The position numbers and the translations under genes were made by a program. A stretch of DNA of 64,000 nucleotides from Parietichytrium sp. I65-24A (lineage: Eukaryota; Sar; Bigyra; Thraustochytrida; Thraustochytriidae), in NCBI GenBank assembly GCA_012862575.1, contig BLSF01000005.1, positions 558,001 to 622,000 of the forward strand, read 5' to 3'. A model generated the notes under the pieces. It was given only the letters and a program-made list of their open reading frames with translations, had not been told where the DNA came from and did no database searches. Within the stretch, counting starts at the first letter, position 1; each line of letters starts with the position of its first letter. Positions 10,778 to 20,837 of this stretch are shown piece by piece.

Positions 10778-13207
10778 TCACCAGCTCCCAGACAGGCCCT
10801 CGCCACTCTGAATCGAAGTTGTACGCTCTCTCTTCACATTTGGAATGGGTATCGCGTTCGAGGAGGAGTGGACACCAGAGTTGTTGTCGTAGTCAGCACT
10901 CGCGTCACCGCCTTGGTTTTCGTAATCGTCGTACCCATCGTAGGGCTCAGTTTTGACGCGTGGAAGAATATGACGCTGCAACGCTCCGCCGTACGAAGCA
11001 GAGAGTGACATCGGGGATGCGCTTTGGAGGGACTGTGAGAAAATTCCTCCGCCTTGAGAAGAGCTTGGGGAAGCGCGCAACCCTGAGCTCCGACGGCCAA
11101 CGCCGCTGGCACAGGAAGGATTTGAAGCAATGTCGCTTCCCACCGACGATTCGTACGACGCAGGTACAAACACCGAACTCCAAAAGTCGTCGTTCGAGTT
11201 CTGTAGCCCACCCAATATTGCATTATTTGCCCCAAGATGGTGCAGCATCCGTGCTGCACGCTGCGACAATGCAGGAATCTCGATTTGTGGCGGCAGCGCC
11301 CTCCGACCAGCGGCCAGCTGCTGCTCCTGGTTTTCTAGCAGCTCTGCTTCGGCGCGGTCTGCAGCATCCTCCTCGTCCGTGACAAAAGCTTCGTCATCGT
11401 CAATTTCCGTCTTGCAGAACGCGTACTCTGCAGAATGCTCTTCGCCTTGCTTCGAAAGCCAGTGTTGGTAGAAAGGATCCACTCTCTGTGCAGTACGGCG
11501 AAGAAGGCAAGGATCAAATGGGTAGTGCTCCGCCAACACTTGCGCCACGTCCTTTGTGCTCGCGCGGCGGAATTGCACGTAAACAAGGTTCTCGGGCGAA
11601 GATGCGGCATAATCGACACCTTGTAGTTTCAACTCATCATTGGCTTTCAAAAGCAGGGATTCAAACTGGAAGAACTCTTCCGACATTTTTTTGCATTGGT
11701 CCTCCTGAAGGACCTCCTTTCGAAGTGCAAACTGTATAAACTCGTCCAGTAAACCAGTTGAAAAATGGACAAAAGGCTTCAAGATGCTCGTCACCAGCAC
11801 CAGTAGATCGAGCTCTCGCAAATGCTCACTGGAAATATCCTCACCTTTGAACATGAGCGCGTACACTGCTGCATGGCACACAGCGTAAAATTGGACGTGA
11901 TCGAGAGGGTCAACAACGCAATTTCCAAATGCAGCTTTCCGTTCCCGGTATTTGAGGTCAAACTCTGAGCTATACAGGTGAATCCACTTTACCATATGCT
12001 GAAGAGCTGAGCGCGTTGAGTCCGCATTTATGTACAAACCTCGGGCCAAGAAACTAGCCAAATAGTTAGAAGCGCACAGTTGCAGGTTCCGTGTTGTGAC
12101 GTTGGTGTTCCCAGCGTCTCCAAGGGCACGCTGCAGCAAACGTTCGATAAACCGATCGACAAAATCACTCTTCTTCCTGCAAATGTAAAATTGCACAAAT
12201 TGCACAAACTTTGAAAGCCGGTTGCGGAGCACCATTCGGTCGAAAATGTTTAGCATCAGGTCATAAAACATCTGCGAGACGCGAGGCCCTCGCGAGAGCT
12301 CGCTGTCGCCGTACTCCAGCACAAGCATAATCATCTGATCGAGCTTCTCGGCGAGCTCGCGTACGCGTTCCATGTGTTTCGCTTCGCGCGCAGCCTTGCG
12401 GCGAGAGGAGATCTCTTCCTTGGTGAGGCTACTCTCGTCCTCCATCTGAAAAATAGCGTCGGCACCACTCGAATCGTCCTTTGAAAGATCCTCCAGGCGA
12501 ATATCTACATCCATCGAAAGCAACCGCTCGAAAATGACTGCGATGATACGGTCTCGCAGTACTGGCACGTATTGGCAAACCTTGAGTGATTCGCGCATGA
12601 ACGCAATTTGCTTGTCTAACCCCTCGCCGCCCCTTGGAAACTTGGAGATGAGCACCGACAGCAGGCTGCTGCAGCCCAGCGGAATGATATTCAGCACAGC
12701 CTGAATCGTGCCGTGAATAAGCTCCGAGCGCGCCAGCGTAACATCCGCCTCATCGTTCTCCGTCTTAATCTCCGTTTTCACCTTCACCTGCTCCTCCTCC
12801 TCGTCGCCCTCGTCCTCTTCCTCACTATCATCGCTGTCATCGTCCAGCACGATCTCAGGCGGGAAGAAGTTTTGCACCAGCTGCTCGAACACTGGCGCCA
12901 GGAATCCCGCATTCGCCGACACCAGCCCGCACAGCAAGCTGCGGAACGCCGCCGACACTTCTGGCCCAAAGGACCAATCGTACAGGAACACCAAGGCGAT
13001 CAGCTCCTCCAATTTGCCATGTTGCCGAGCCACCAACGCCACGTTCGCCGCGATGGCCGCAAACCAGTCGCGCACTGCCACGGCGTCCGCGGCGCCTTTC
13101 ACGTCGTTCAGCAGTGCCGCGTACCCTTTACCGTCCCCGCTCACACGCGACTCCAGCGCGGACCGTACGCGCGCACTCAACTGTCCTCGCCCGACTAGTG
13201 CTGCCAT
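10778..13207 (-). CDS. RRN3: RNA polymerase I initiation factor RRN3/TIF-IA
   Basis: The product is an 809-residue, single-exon protein. RRN3 bridges RNA polymerase I to the rDNA promoter factors in the nucleolus and is the main growth-regulated step of rRNA synthesis. The helical-repeat core is recognisable in the region reading RNLQLCASNYLASFLARG, which matches the conserved family block on cytoplasmically and nucleolarly shuttling RRN3 proteins, and in the following MVKWIHLYS. A strongly acidic stretch (about residues 125-150) sits where other RRN3 proteins carry an acidic loop. The C-terminus is low in complexity and ends in a short basic segment. The ATG at 13207 is the natural start. 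The gene is convergent with the aminotransferase (288 bp apart) and divergent from the ARF-GEF. At 809 residues it is somewhat longer than the yeast and human proteins because of the C-terminal tail. Confidence 0.88.
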   Translation of the reverse strand: MAALVGRGQLSARVRSALESRVSGDGKGYAALLNDVKGAADAVAVRDWFAAIAANVALVARQHGKLEELIALVFLYDWSFGPEVSAAFRSLLCGLVSANAGFLAPVFEQLVQNFFPPEIVLDDDSDDSEEEDEGDEEEEQVKVKTEIKTENDEADVTLARSELIHGTIQAVLNIIPLGCSSLLSVLISKFPRGGEGLDKQIAFMRESLKVCQYVPVLRDRIIAVIFERLLSMDVDIRLEDLSKDDSSGADAIFQMEDESSLTKEEISSRRKAAREAKHMERVRELAEKLDQMIMLVLEYGDSELSRGPRVSQMFYDLMLNIFDRMVLRNRLSKFVQFVQFYICRKKSDFVDRFIERLLQRALGDAGNTNVTTRNLQLCASNYLASFLARGLYINADSTRSALQHMVKWIHLYSSEFDLKYRERKAAFGNCVVDPLDHVQFYAVCHAAVYALMFKGEDISSEHLRELDLLVLVTSILKPFVHFSTGLLDEFIQFALRKEVLQEDQCKKMSEEFFQFESLLLKANDELKLQGVDYAASSPENLVYVQFRRASTKDVAQVLAEHYPFDPCLLRRTAQRVDPFYQHWLSKQGEEHSAEYAFCKTEIDDDEAFVTDEEDAADRAEAELLENQEQQLAAGRRALPPQIEIPALSQRAARMLHHLGANNAILGGLQNSNDDFWSSVFVPASYESSVGSDIASNPSCASGVGRRSSGLRASPSSSQGGGIFSQSLQSASPMSLSASYGGALQRHILPRVKTEPYDGYDDYENQGGDASADYDNNSGVHSSSNAIPIPNVKRERTTSIQSGEGLSGSW

Positions 13208-14848
13208 TGTTCGACGCTGATTTTGATTTTTGATGGTCTATTTCCCCGTACGTTGTTAGTTGGACCTAGTACGCGACGCTCCTCTCTCCTCTGTCCTCTC
13301 TCTCTCCGCAGCTTCGTCGCGAATTTGCGATTCACAGATCGCAGTTTGCGGTGCGCAGCAGCGTGCTCACTGCTGTCTCCCGCGACTCATTCAGCAGAAC
13401 CGGGTCCGCCCAAGTGTTCGCCGCGCGTGGTGCTCCGGGTACTCCGGGTTCCCGGTTCTTCGCCGGGACGCTTGCGCGCAAGTCTCGTGTGTGCGCGCAC
13501 TCGGTGCGCTTACACCCGACCCCGCGTTTGGTGGTGTTCGCGTACGCGGCGTGCTATACAACGCTAAGGAGGACCACTAATGTGCTCCTGTCTTCCTCTC
13601 TCTCGCGCACTCTCTTTGTGTCTCCTTTTTCCTCTCCTTTTTCCACCACCACTCCCGTCCTCGTAGGAATGCTTATCAATTACTTACAGCGATGAGGATC
13701 AGCTAGACAAAAGATTGAGATGCGGAACTCATAAGGAAAGGCTTGGCGGAGGCTACTGCTGTGGAGCGATGCTGTAGTGTGCTGTAGATGGTGGTGGGGC
13801 TGACGTAAGTGGACGGTAATGTGGCTTAGGCACAAGATCGGAACTGATTGGTTTCTGCACAGTATTCTGTTTCATCTAAATTCTAAAAAAAATCAATTCT
13901 ACTTTTTTACTTTTTTTATTATATTCAGTGACATGATTTATGATTTTCGAATTTTGAGAAAAATCAAATTCGAGATTGAAAGATAAATTACGAAGAAGTG
14001 ACAACGATAAAGGGGAACAACAAGTCAGACGCAAATGTCAACGATCGACGATTCGACGATCGACGATCGTACCTGGGAGAGAACCATTCTTTGTTCTCGA
14101 TCAATGCGAGCAGTTCTTCCCTAGCGCCTCATATCCGCCGCATAATTACGTGGTGCCTGCAACTTCCTCTGGAAGATATCTATTCGCTAATAGCGTCATC
14201 ATTCAGACCATTCTGCTGCGCTATTCCTTTTCCAGACTCGAACAGATATCCTCGAAATTCTCACAGGCACGTCGTCATCTCCGGTCTTCCCGTTCCCTGT
14301 CCCTCTCATCGTCAAATATCGAAAGAGACGCAAAGAGAAGAGAGAAGCCGATTTAAAAAGGGGGTACGCGAGGACCCTCTGTACGCGAAGCATACGCGGG
14401 TGCCGGCGTGCTTTGAGCGGAACGCAATAGATAGAGGCGAAAGGCAGAGAGGAGGCGCGGGGATTTGTTGTTTCCCAACGTAGGGGCGGTCTTGCTTTCT
14501 TCTTGGTTTCTTGGTTTCTTGGTTTCTATCCAAGTGTGGACAGCGGAGAAGGACCTTGGTTAGAAGGTTGCGTAGGAAGAAGGGTACGCGGACACGGCTG
14601 TGGGGACCCTTGGCGGAAGTACCTCTCGTGAGAAGAGCAGAGTTTCGCCGAAGAGCGTGAGCCTAAATAGTTTAGGTTGAAGAAGGTACGCCTCAACATG
14701 ATGTTTTGTATTTTTAACTTATATAATATGCGCGTGTGGTTGGGCCGGGATGGAAAGATGATGGTTGAGCAAGAGAGGGAGAGTTGGGTGGTTGCATGTG
14801 AATGGGCGAAAGGCTGATCAAGTGTTTGAATGGTGCTACAGTGCTACA
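13208..14848. other. Divergent promoter region between RRN3 and the ARF-GEF gene
   Basis: There is no supported gene in this 1.64-kb region. It contains pyrimidine tracts near 13270-13310 and 13590-13650, an AT-rich block around 13870-13990, and several GTACGCG words (about 13542, 14364, 14381 and 14583). A TTTCTTGG tandem lies at about 14500-14525. Confidence 0.6.
14362..14377 (+). promoter_or_regulatory. Candidate regulatory word GGGTACGCGAGGACCC
   Basis: This 16-mer recurs exactly, on the opposite strand, at 42671-42686, about 100 bp before the NSE4 start. It joins two shorter words, GTACGCG and CGAGGAC, that each recur near other gene starts in the window. A role as a transcription-factor or core-promoter element is inference. 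Confidence 0.35.
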
Positions 14849-17800
14849 ATGTTGCTCAGATACCATGTTCCGATCTTGAGTGACGAGTTCCAGGTGGTCG
14901 TGGTCAAGTTGCGCCAGGAATCCGCCGCGAAAGTCGATGAAGGGCCAGAACATCAGGGACCGAAGGCTAGACATGTAAACGGCCACATGTCACTGCGGAC
15001 GTTGTTTTGTCTTCGCGAGCCGGGATTGCTCCTGGACGTTTTGCAGGTGAAGAGTGCAGCAGAGCTGCGCAAGGAAATGCAGGCGCTTTTGGCGGCTTCT
15101 CTGGGCGTAAAAGAGAGATTACGAACATTCAGCTCGAGCTGCCAGTCTGAAGTCTCCTTTCATGTCCTTGACTTTCTCGCCCCGTTGTTGGAAATTGTGA
15201 AGAGCCCAGCGATGAGCGCCGCCGCAACTGGGGAAGCGCTGGCCATCATCTGCCGCGTTCTATCAGAGTTTGGTGTTCTTGACGGGATGGAGCACAGTGC
15301 CGCCAGTGATATCGTGACTACTATTATGGAGGCTGTTGTTGATTGTGTGTTTCGCCAAACGGAAACTGGAGACGACGAAATCGCCATCATGTGGGCTCTG
15401 GAGGTGTTTGATGCCTGCACCAAAGTGCAAGACATCGTGGACTGCATTCCTGAAGACACGCTGGAGCGTGTCTTGGTGACCATTTTCAAGAACTCTGTAG
15501 CCTCTGGGAATGCTGACATGCTCCGAAGACTGGCGGTGCAAAAGCTTTCTGGCTTGGTGGCCAAGCTGTTTTATATGCACTTTATCCGCCGCCGTGCTGT
15601 GGGCTCGAGGGGTTCAAGTAGCGACCTCGTTGCGAAAGTTTTCCACTTTCTGACAAGGCGCATCGATATTAATAGCGCGAATTTTATTGACATGGAGTCT
15701 CGTCAAACTTGTTTGGAGATTCTCTTTACCGCCATCGTGTCTACAATAGATACGAACGATGGAACAGTCCTTCTGGACTACCATCCTCAGATTCACGAGA
15801 TGGTTTGTGACGATTTGTTCCGAGCTCTGCTGCAGATCTGCCAGCTGGCTGGTCATCCTGTTGACGAGAGCATGTTTGGCGGCTCGTTTTCTGATGGAAG
15901 TGATATGGTCAAGGTCATGTCAATGGCCTCGCTGTCGAGCGACCACGTCAGCCTTGCGCCGCCACCACCACCTCCTCCGCCTTCACCGCCCACCAACAAG
16001 GATATGGCGGAATCGCGGCGATCCTCGGTCCACAGTGAGAGTGGCCAGTCGGTGCGTTCTGTCGAATCAAACAATGTGGCAAGGAGTGCGCCGCGAACAA
16101 GCGCCTTTAGCTTCATCCCAACAACGTTCCATGGCTTGGAGCGCCAGTACGCGGTGTCTGCCCAGTCCGGATCGGGACATGTGGGATTTGTTGCTGCCTC
16201 TGACCCGAACAAGCTGGCCCCGCTGTCTCCAATTTCGCCAGGCTCTAGGACCGTAGACCACCTCCGCCTCCCGCTCACAGTGATCTCTAGAGCTTTGCGC
16301 ATAGTGCACACTTTAATTTCGCATGAGAACACACGTTGCCACCTGAAGGTGCAAATTGAGGCGTTCTTCAACAGCGTGTTTCTTCGCACTCTGGAAGGAA
16401 AAACAAAACACCAGGACAGCGAGGCGCGCCGAATGGTTTTGGAGACCCTCACTGACCTACTGGCCGACCCCACCATTGTCATCGACTTGTTTGTCAACTA
16501 CGACTGCGGGTTGGACTCCACCAATGTCGCAGAAAACCTGTTTACGTTTCTCTCGGATCACTCGTTTCCTAAGCACCACCGCAAGCAGACTCTAGACCCG
16601 TTGCAACTCATGTCTTTGCGCTGCATTCACGTTGGCGTCAAGGCGATTTCCATGAGGAACCGCTCTGAGCCTGAAGAGCAGTTGACAGAGCTCCCGGAGG
16701 GGATGCTCAAGCCAGAGGATTTGCTCTTTCAGAAGAGAGCCAAGAGGCAGCTGATCAACTGTGCGAAGGAATTCAACCGCAAACCAAAGGCCGGCTTGCA
16801 AGCTCTTGTAAATGCTGGCATTGTCGCGGACCCTCCTGAGCCCGCTGCTATTGCCAAGTTTTTGCGCACAAATCAGAGTCTTGAAAAAGCCGCGATTGGA
16901 GAATTTCTTGGGACGAGCGGCGAGCTGAACACCAAGGTCTTGACCGCTTTCGTGTCCTCCTTTGATATGAAAAACATGGGTATCCTTGCGGCTCTACGGA
17001 TGTTCTTGGAAAGCTTTAGGCTCCCCGGGGAGGCGCAGATGATCGATCGTATTCTGCAATGCTTCGCTGAAGTGGCTCACGTCTCCGCAATTGATGCTCA
17101 AAACTTTCCTACGGTGGACTGCACCTACTTGCTTTGTTTTTCGATCATTCTATTGAACACAGATCTCCACAATCCCAACATCCGCCCTGAGAAGAAGATG
17201 AGCTTCGACGCGTTCAAGATCAACAATCTAAACTACGGACCAGAAGTCTCCAAAGGAAAAGACATGCCGCTGGAGCTCTTGCGCGAGATCTACGATGAAA
17301 TCAAAAACAGAGAAATTAACACCATATCGGACGGCACTCAGCTCACGGCCGAGGTCACTACTGACAGGTGGCACGATTTAATACACAGCAAGACGGATAT
17401 GAAGATGATATCGCAGTCTATACCGAAAAAGGTGGACGAGTCCAAGTCTCGCGCAATCATGCGCGCATACGACGAGCATATCTTTGCACTCATCGAAAAG
17501 CCGTGCTTCGCTGCCCTCAGTGTGGTGTACAACAACATTGATGTATCAAAGCAGCCAAAGGCCGTCGAGAATGCGTTGGAAGGTATTCAATTTTGCGCAA
17601 CTATTGCTTGTCATTTTAAGATGGTACGGGTGCTAGATAGGATTACAGTGGACGTCTGCAAGTGCACCAAACTTATCTCCTATGGCGCGACAAAGCTCCA
17701 GTCTCTGGATTCTGATTCCGAATATGATGAGGACGAAGACGGGATGTCGATTGACGGAAGCGATTTGGAGCCGCTTTCTGGCCACGGAACCGCAGACGAT

Positions 17801-19879
17801 GAAATGGAAGCAGAGGAGGAAGAGAACGCAACGGACTGTGAGGAGGAGTCGGAAGAAGGGGCAGGCGGAGCCCGCCGCAATGGTGGAGCGGGATCAAAAT
17901 CGAAATCTTCGCCGAGGGTCCTCCCGTCTCAGGCAAGCACCAGGTCTGCAAACAGCAAAAGGTCTTCAGGAAAGGACTCGCTACCAGACGTCCTAGGCTC
18001 AAGTCAGAGCATTTCCAACACGATCCAGTTGCTGGAGCTAAATCCCAAGGCACAATCTGCTACGTCTGCTGTGTTTGACGTAGCGCACCGGTACGGAGCA
18101 TCCATCAGGCAAGGGTGGCCGCTTGTGCTGTACTGTTTGTTGCGAGTATTTGATCTCGGCATGCTTCCGAATGGCTTGCTCGCCGAGTCTGTAGAAACTC
18201 ATTTCCCAGATCGTAACTCCCGCGTTCAATATCACAGCAAAATCGCAGCAGCATGGAAGAAAAACATGCAAAAACGTCTCTCCGTGGCGCGCGAGAGCCT
18301 GGAACGCAGCAAGGGGTGGGTAAGCTGGTTCAACGGCGAGTCTCGGGTGGACGCAGAGCAGCACCTGACTGAGTGCGAAGACGAGAACGACAAGATGAAC
18401 CGTGCGGTGGGTTTTGTCATGCACAGCCTGCGTCTGCAAAACGAATCTGAATCTGAAGCCATCACCCAGCCTCGCGAGATCGAAAGAATAAGACTTCAGA
18501 AACTCGAGCAGCTTGTTGATGACACCACCAAATTCAATGATCTTTCCTTCGCTGCGTTTGTCCGCGGCCTGGTGTTTGCCTGTACTGGAGACGAGCCTGC
18601 TGCTCCAACGGAGCAGGACATCATGAAAGATGTCAAGGATGAAGATTTTGCAGATGACAACACTGGCGAAGACGATGTGAGGCCTGATATTACGGTGTCT
18701 ATGCTTGCCCCTGCGTCGCGAGCGTCCAAAGTGTTTGCTTTGCATCTGCTGACGGAGATTTCGCTTGCAAATATGAGCCGCATCGAGTGCGTTTGGCCCC
18801 TAATCAAGTCCACCTTTGTGAGGGTCATGAAGAGTTCTCGGATCCCGACCAGTTCTGTTGAGAAGTCGTCCCTTGGACTACTTCGCGTGGCCCTTCATAT
18901 GCTCACGGATCGGCCGGGCAAGCTGGGCGACGAAGCTGTCAGCGTCCTGAAGTTCTTGCTCCGTTACTCCCCAGAGCTTGCACCAGGGCTTGCTCTACTT
19001 ACAGGGTCTGCGGTGGCAAAAGTACTGGACCGCACAGACTTGCAGTGGACGCGCGGGACGGCGAAAGCGCTCAGTCTTTTGGCCTCGTCTGAGGACCCCG
19101 CTGTCCCATTGTACGGAGTGAAGAAGGTCCTACCTGCCATATGTAGTCACGAAATGTTGCTCGACCTGCCCGCCGCTGATATCGTGATGATATTCCAAAG
19201 CTATCTTGGTCGTGCCGCACAGAGGCTGGCCTCTCCGGGCGCTTCCGAAGATGGTGACCAAGAGTTTGTGGATCTCCTAGACCTTCTTTTCATCTTCCAC
19301 TCTCGCCTGTGCAAATCCGACCGTCCAAACTGGTTTGAAGATGATCTCCAGGTGCTTGATATTTTCCTCGGTATCGCGCTCAAGTCTATGTATGCTGAAG
19401 TTCCAGCGTCTGTTTGCAAGCACTCTTCTAAGCTGTTTCAAGCAAGTGTGGACGAGCTGCCAAGCGAGAAGGTTGAGATTTTGCGCACATCGCGAGGAAG
19501 TCAGATGTCAAAGCTGGACAGCGCGTTTCCGGGATCTAGAAGAAATTTGACGCCTTCTTCACCGGCCTCTACGCCACAGTCTTCGCATCCTGCGCCTATA
19601 AACGAGGGCAAGGAAACTGAGCTCCACCGTCCGGAGATTCCAAGCGCTGGATCCGCTTCCGCTGATGAAGCTGGGCAAAATGTCGTGAAGCCAGACGCCT
19701 CAGCTGGTCATAGCGAGGCCAAGCAGGAGCACATTCCTGCTGGCGAGGCCACGTCGGACGGCGAGCAACCACCTGCCGCGTCTGACGATGTTGATGCTTC
19801 GGAGGAGGCTGTCAGTCCATCCGGAGGTGGTTATGAACCACCGCAAGTGCCACTATATAACGCTTCTGAGAGCAGCTAA
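14849..19879 (+). CDS. Large Sec7-domain ARF guanine-nucleotide exchange factor, GBF1/GNOM type
   Basis: The product is 1,676 residues if translation starts at the first in-frame ATG (14849); a second ATG at 14987 is an equally reasonable start. The protein would load GTP onto ARF at the Golgi/ER-Golgi interface to drive COPI-type vesicle budding. An N-terminal DCB/HUS helical region is followed by the Sec7 domain at about residues 684-824. It carries the FRLPGEAQ loop with the catalytic glutamate at residue 728 and the LNTDLHNPN motif. The form of these motifs is closer to GBF1/GNOM than to BIG/Sec7p. A proline run (about residues 370-377) and an acidic, serine-rich insert (about 950-1030) interrupt the helical regions, and the last 130 residues are disordered. 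No introns are apparent. The gene stands alone, divergent from RRN3. Confidence 0.88.
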   Translation: MLLRYHVPILSDEFQVVVVKLRQESAAKVDEGPEHQGPKARHVNGHMSLRTLFCLREPGLLLDVLQVKSAAELRKEMQALLAASLGVKERLRTFSSSCQSEVSFHVLDFLAPLLEIVKSPAMSAAATGEALAIICRVLSEFGVLDGMEHSAASDIVTTIMEAVVDCVFRQTETGDDEIAIMWALEVFDACTKVQDIVDCIPEDTLERVLVTIFKNSVASGNADMLRRLAVQKLSGLVAKLFYMHFIRRRAVGSRGSSSDLVAKVFHFLTRRIDINSANFIDMESRQTCLEILFTAIVSTIDTNDGTVLLDYHPQIHEMVCDDLFRALLQICQLAGHPVDESMFGGSFSDGSDMVKVMSMASLSSDHVSLAPPPPPPPPSPPTNKDMAESRRSSVHSESGQSVRSVESNNVARSAPRTSAFSFIPTTFHGLERQYAVSAQSGSGHVGFVAASDPNKLAPLSPISPGSRTVDHLRLPLTVISRALRIVHTLISHENTRCHLKVQIEAFFNSVFLRTLEGKTKHQDSEARRMVLETLTDLLADPTIVIDLFVNYDCGLDSTNVAENLFTFLSDHSFPKHHRKQTLDPLQLMSLRCIHVGVKAISMRNRSEPEEQLTELPEGMLKPEDLLFQKRAKRQLINCAKEFNRKPKAGLQALVNAGIVADPPEPAAIAKFLRTNQSLEKAAIGEFLGTSGELNTKVLTAFVSSFDMKNMGILAALRMFLESFRLPGEAQMIDRILQCFAEVAHVSAIDAQNFPTVDCTYLLCFSIILLNTDLHNPNIRPEKKMSFDAFKINNLNYGPEVSKGKDMPLELLREIYDEIKNREINTISDGTQLTAEVTTDRWHDLIHSKTDMKMISQSIPKKVDESKSRAIMRAYDEHIFALIEKPCFAALSVVYNNIDVSKQPKAVENALEGIQFCATIACHFKMVRVLDRITVDVCKCTKLISYGATKLQSLDSDSEYDEDEDGMSIDGSDLEPLSGHGTADDEMEAEEEENATDCEEESEEGAGGARRNGGAGSKSKSSPRVLPSQASTRSANSKRSSGKDSLPDVLGSSQSISNTIQLLELNPKAQSATSAVFDVAHRYGASIRQGWPLVLYCLLRVFDLGMLPNGLLAESVETHFPDRNSRVQYHSKIAAAWKKNMQKRLSVARESLERSKGWVSWFNGESRVDAEQHLTECEDENDKMNRAVGFVMHSLRLQNESESEAITQPREIERIRLQKLEQLVDDTTKFNDLSFAAFVRGLVFACTGDEPAAPTEQDIMKDVKDEDFADDNTGEDDVRPDITVSMLAPASRASKVFALHLLTEISLANMSRIECVWPLIKSTFVRVMKSSRIPTSSVEKSSLGLLRVALHMLTDRPGKLGDEAVSVLKFLLRYSPELAPGLALLTGSAVAKVLDRTDLQWTRGTAKALSLLASSEDPAVPLYGVKKVLPAICSHEMLLDLPAADIVMIFQSYLGRAAQRLASPGASEDGDQEFVDLLDLLFIFHSRLCKSDRPNWFEDDLQVLDIFLGIALKSMYAEVPASVCKHSSKLFQASVDELPSEKVEILRTSRGSQMSKLDSAFPGSRRNLTPSSPASTPQSSHPAPINEGKETELHRPEIPSAGSASADEAGQNVVKPDASAGHSEAKQEHIPAGEATSDGEQPPAASDDVDASEEAVSPSGGGYEPPQVPLYNASESS

Positions 19880-20837
19880 TTGATCCGCTCTTATTCCGCA
19901 AGCTTGAAAACGTTTTCATCAGCACCGGTTCGCTCCCCACCATCTTTCTTCCACAGTAACGTGACATTGAAACCAAAGAAACAACTTCTTGACCACTTCT
20001 TGGGACGCCGTCTCACAATCTCGTCACGGCGAATCGAGCTCGCCCATCGTGGCCCAAACATCCTGCTCTCTTCCTGCGCTTTCTTACATTGCACACCTGC
20101 ATACATCGCCGATGCGTCGCGTGAAGACAACCTGCATTCTGCATTCTGCATTCTGCATTCTGCATTCTGCATTCTGCATTCTGAAAGTGATCATTATCCT
20201 GCAAGAGTGTTCCTTCCGCCCGTCCTTTACGATCGAATGCTTGTTCCAACAATTTAAGCAAAACCATATTCCTTTCTCTTCACTTTCAACTTTCACGACA
20301 TTTCACGACCCTCTGTGGGCCTTCTGTGACTTTCCACAACCTTTTCACATCTTCGCACTCCACCCACACATTCCCGATCGCGCCACGCCACACACCATCC
20401 CAAGTCCAACAAAATTACAACAAAATGTCGGCCAAACGTCTAAACTTCACCAAAATGCGTACCGCACTTTCTTACTGCCAGGCATAAGCGCGAACGTATC
20501 AAACCGAGCCACTGCGAAACTGTGAGTCCACCGAGAGGAAGCAGGTATCGCCGATGCATTCCGAGTATCGCCGAAAATCGCGAGAAAGACAGTAATCGAG
20601 AATTCATACTTTGAACATAATTCATTATCGCTTTGCACAGAGACACATGTGCAAGTATGTGCCCAGCGAGGACAGAGAGAGGCGCCAGCTTAGCGCAATA
20701 AGTGCGCACAGTCCTTGGCGAGCCTACTAGCCCACGAACCCACGAGCCTCTGAGAAGAAAAGCAGGAGGAGAAGGAGAAGTATTGGAAGAAGGAGGGACG
20801 AATCAACCATCCACCCATCCACATCCACCCACCCACC
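19880..20837. other. Intergenic region with heptamer array
   Basis: No gene is supported. Open frames here read through the ATTCTGC array and C/A-rich DNA without conserved sequence. The CGAGGAC word occurs at 20667-20673, about 165 bp before the next start codon. Confidence 0.6.
20133..20183. repeat. (TGCATTC)n heptanucleotide tandem repeat
   Basis: Just over seven perfect copies of a 7-bp unit. A 7-nt period cycles all three frames, so it is not selected as protein-coding. Confidence 0.95.
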
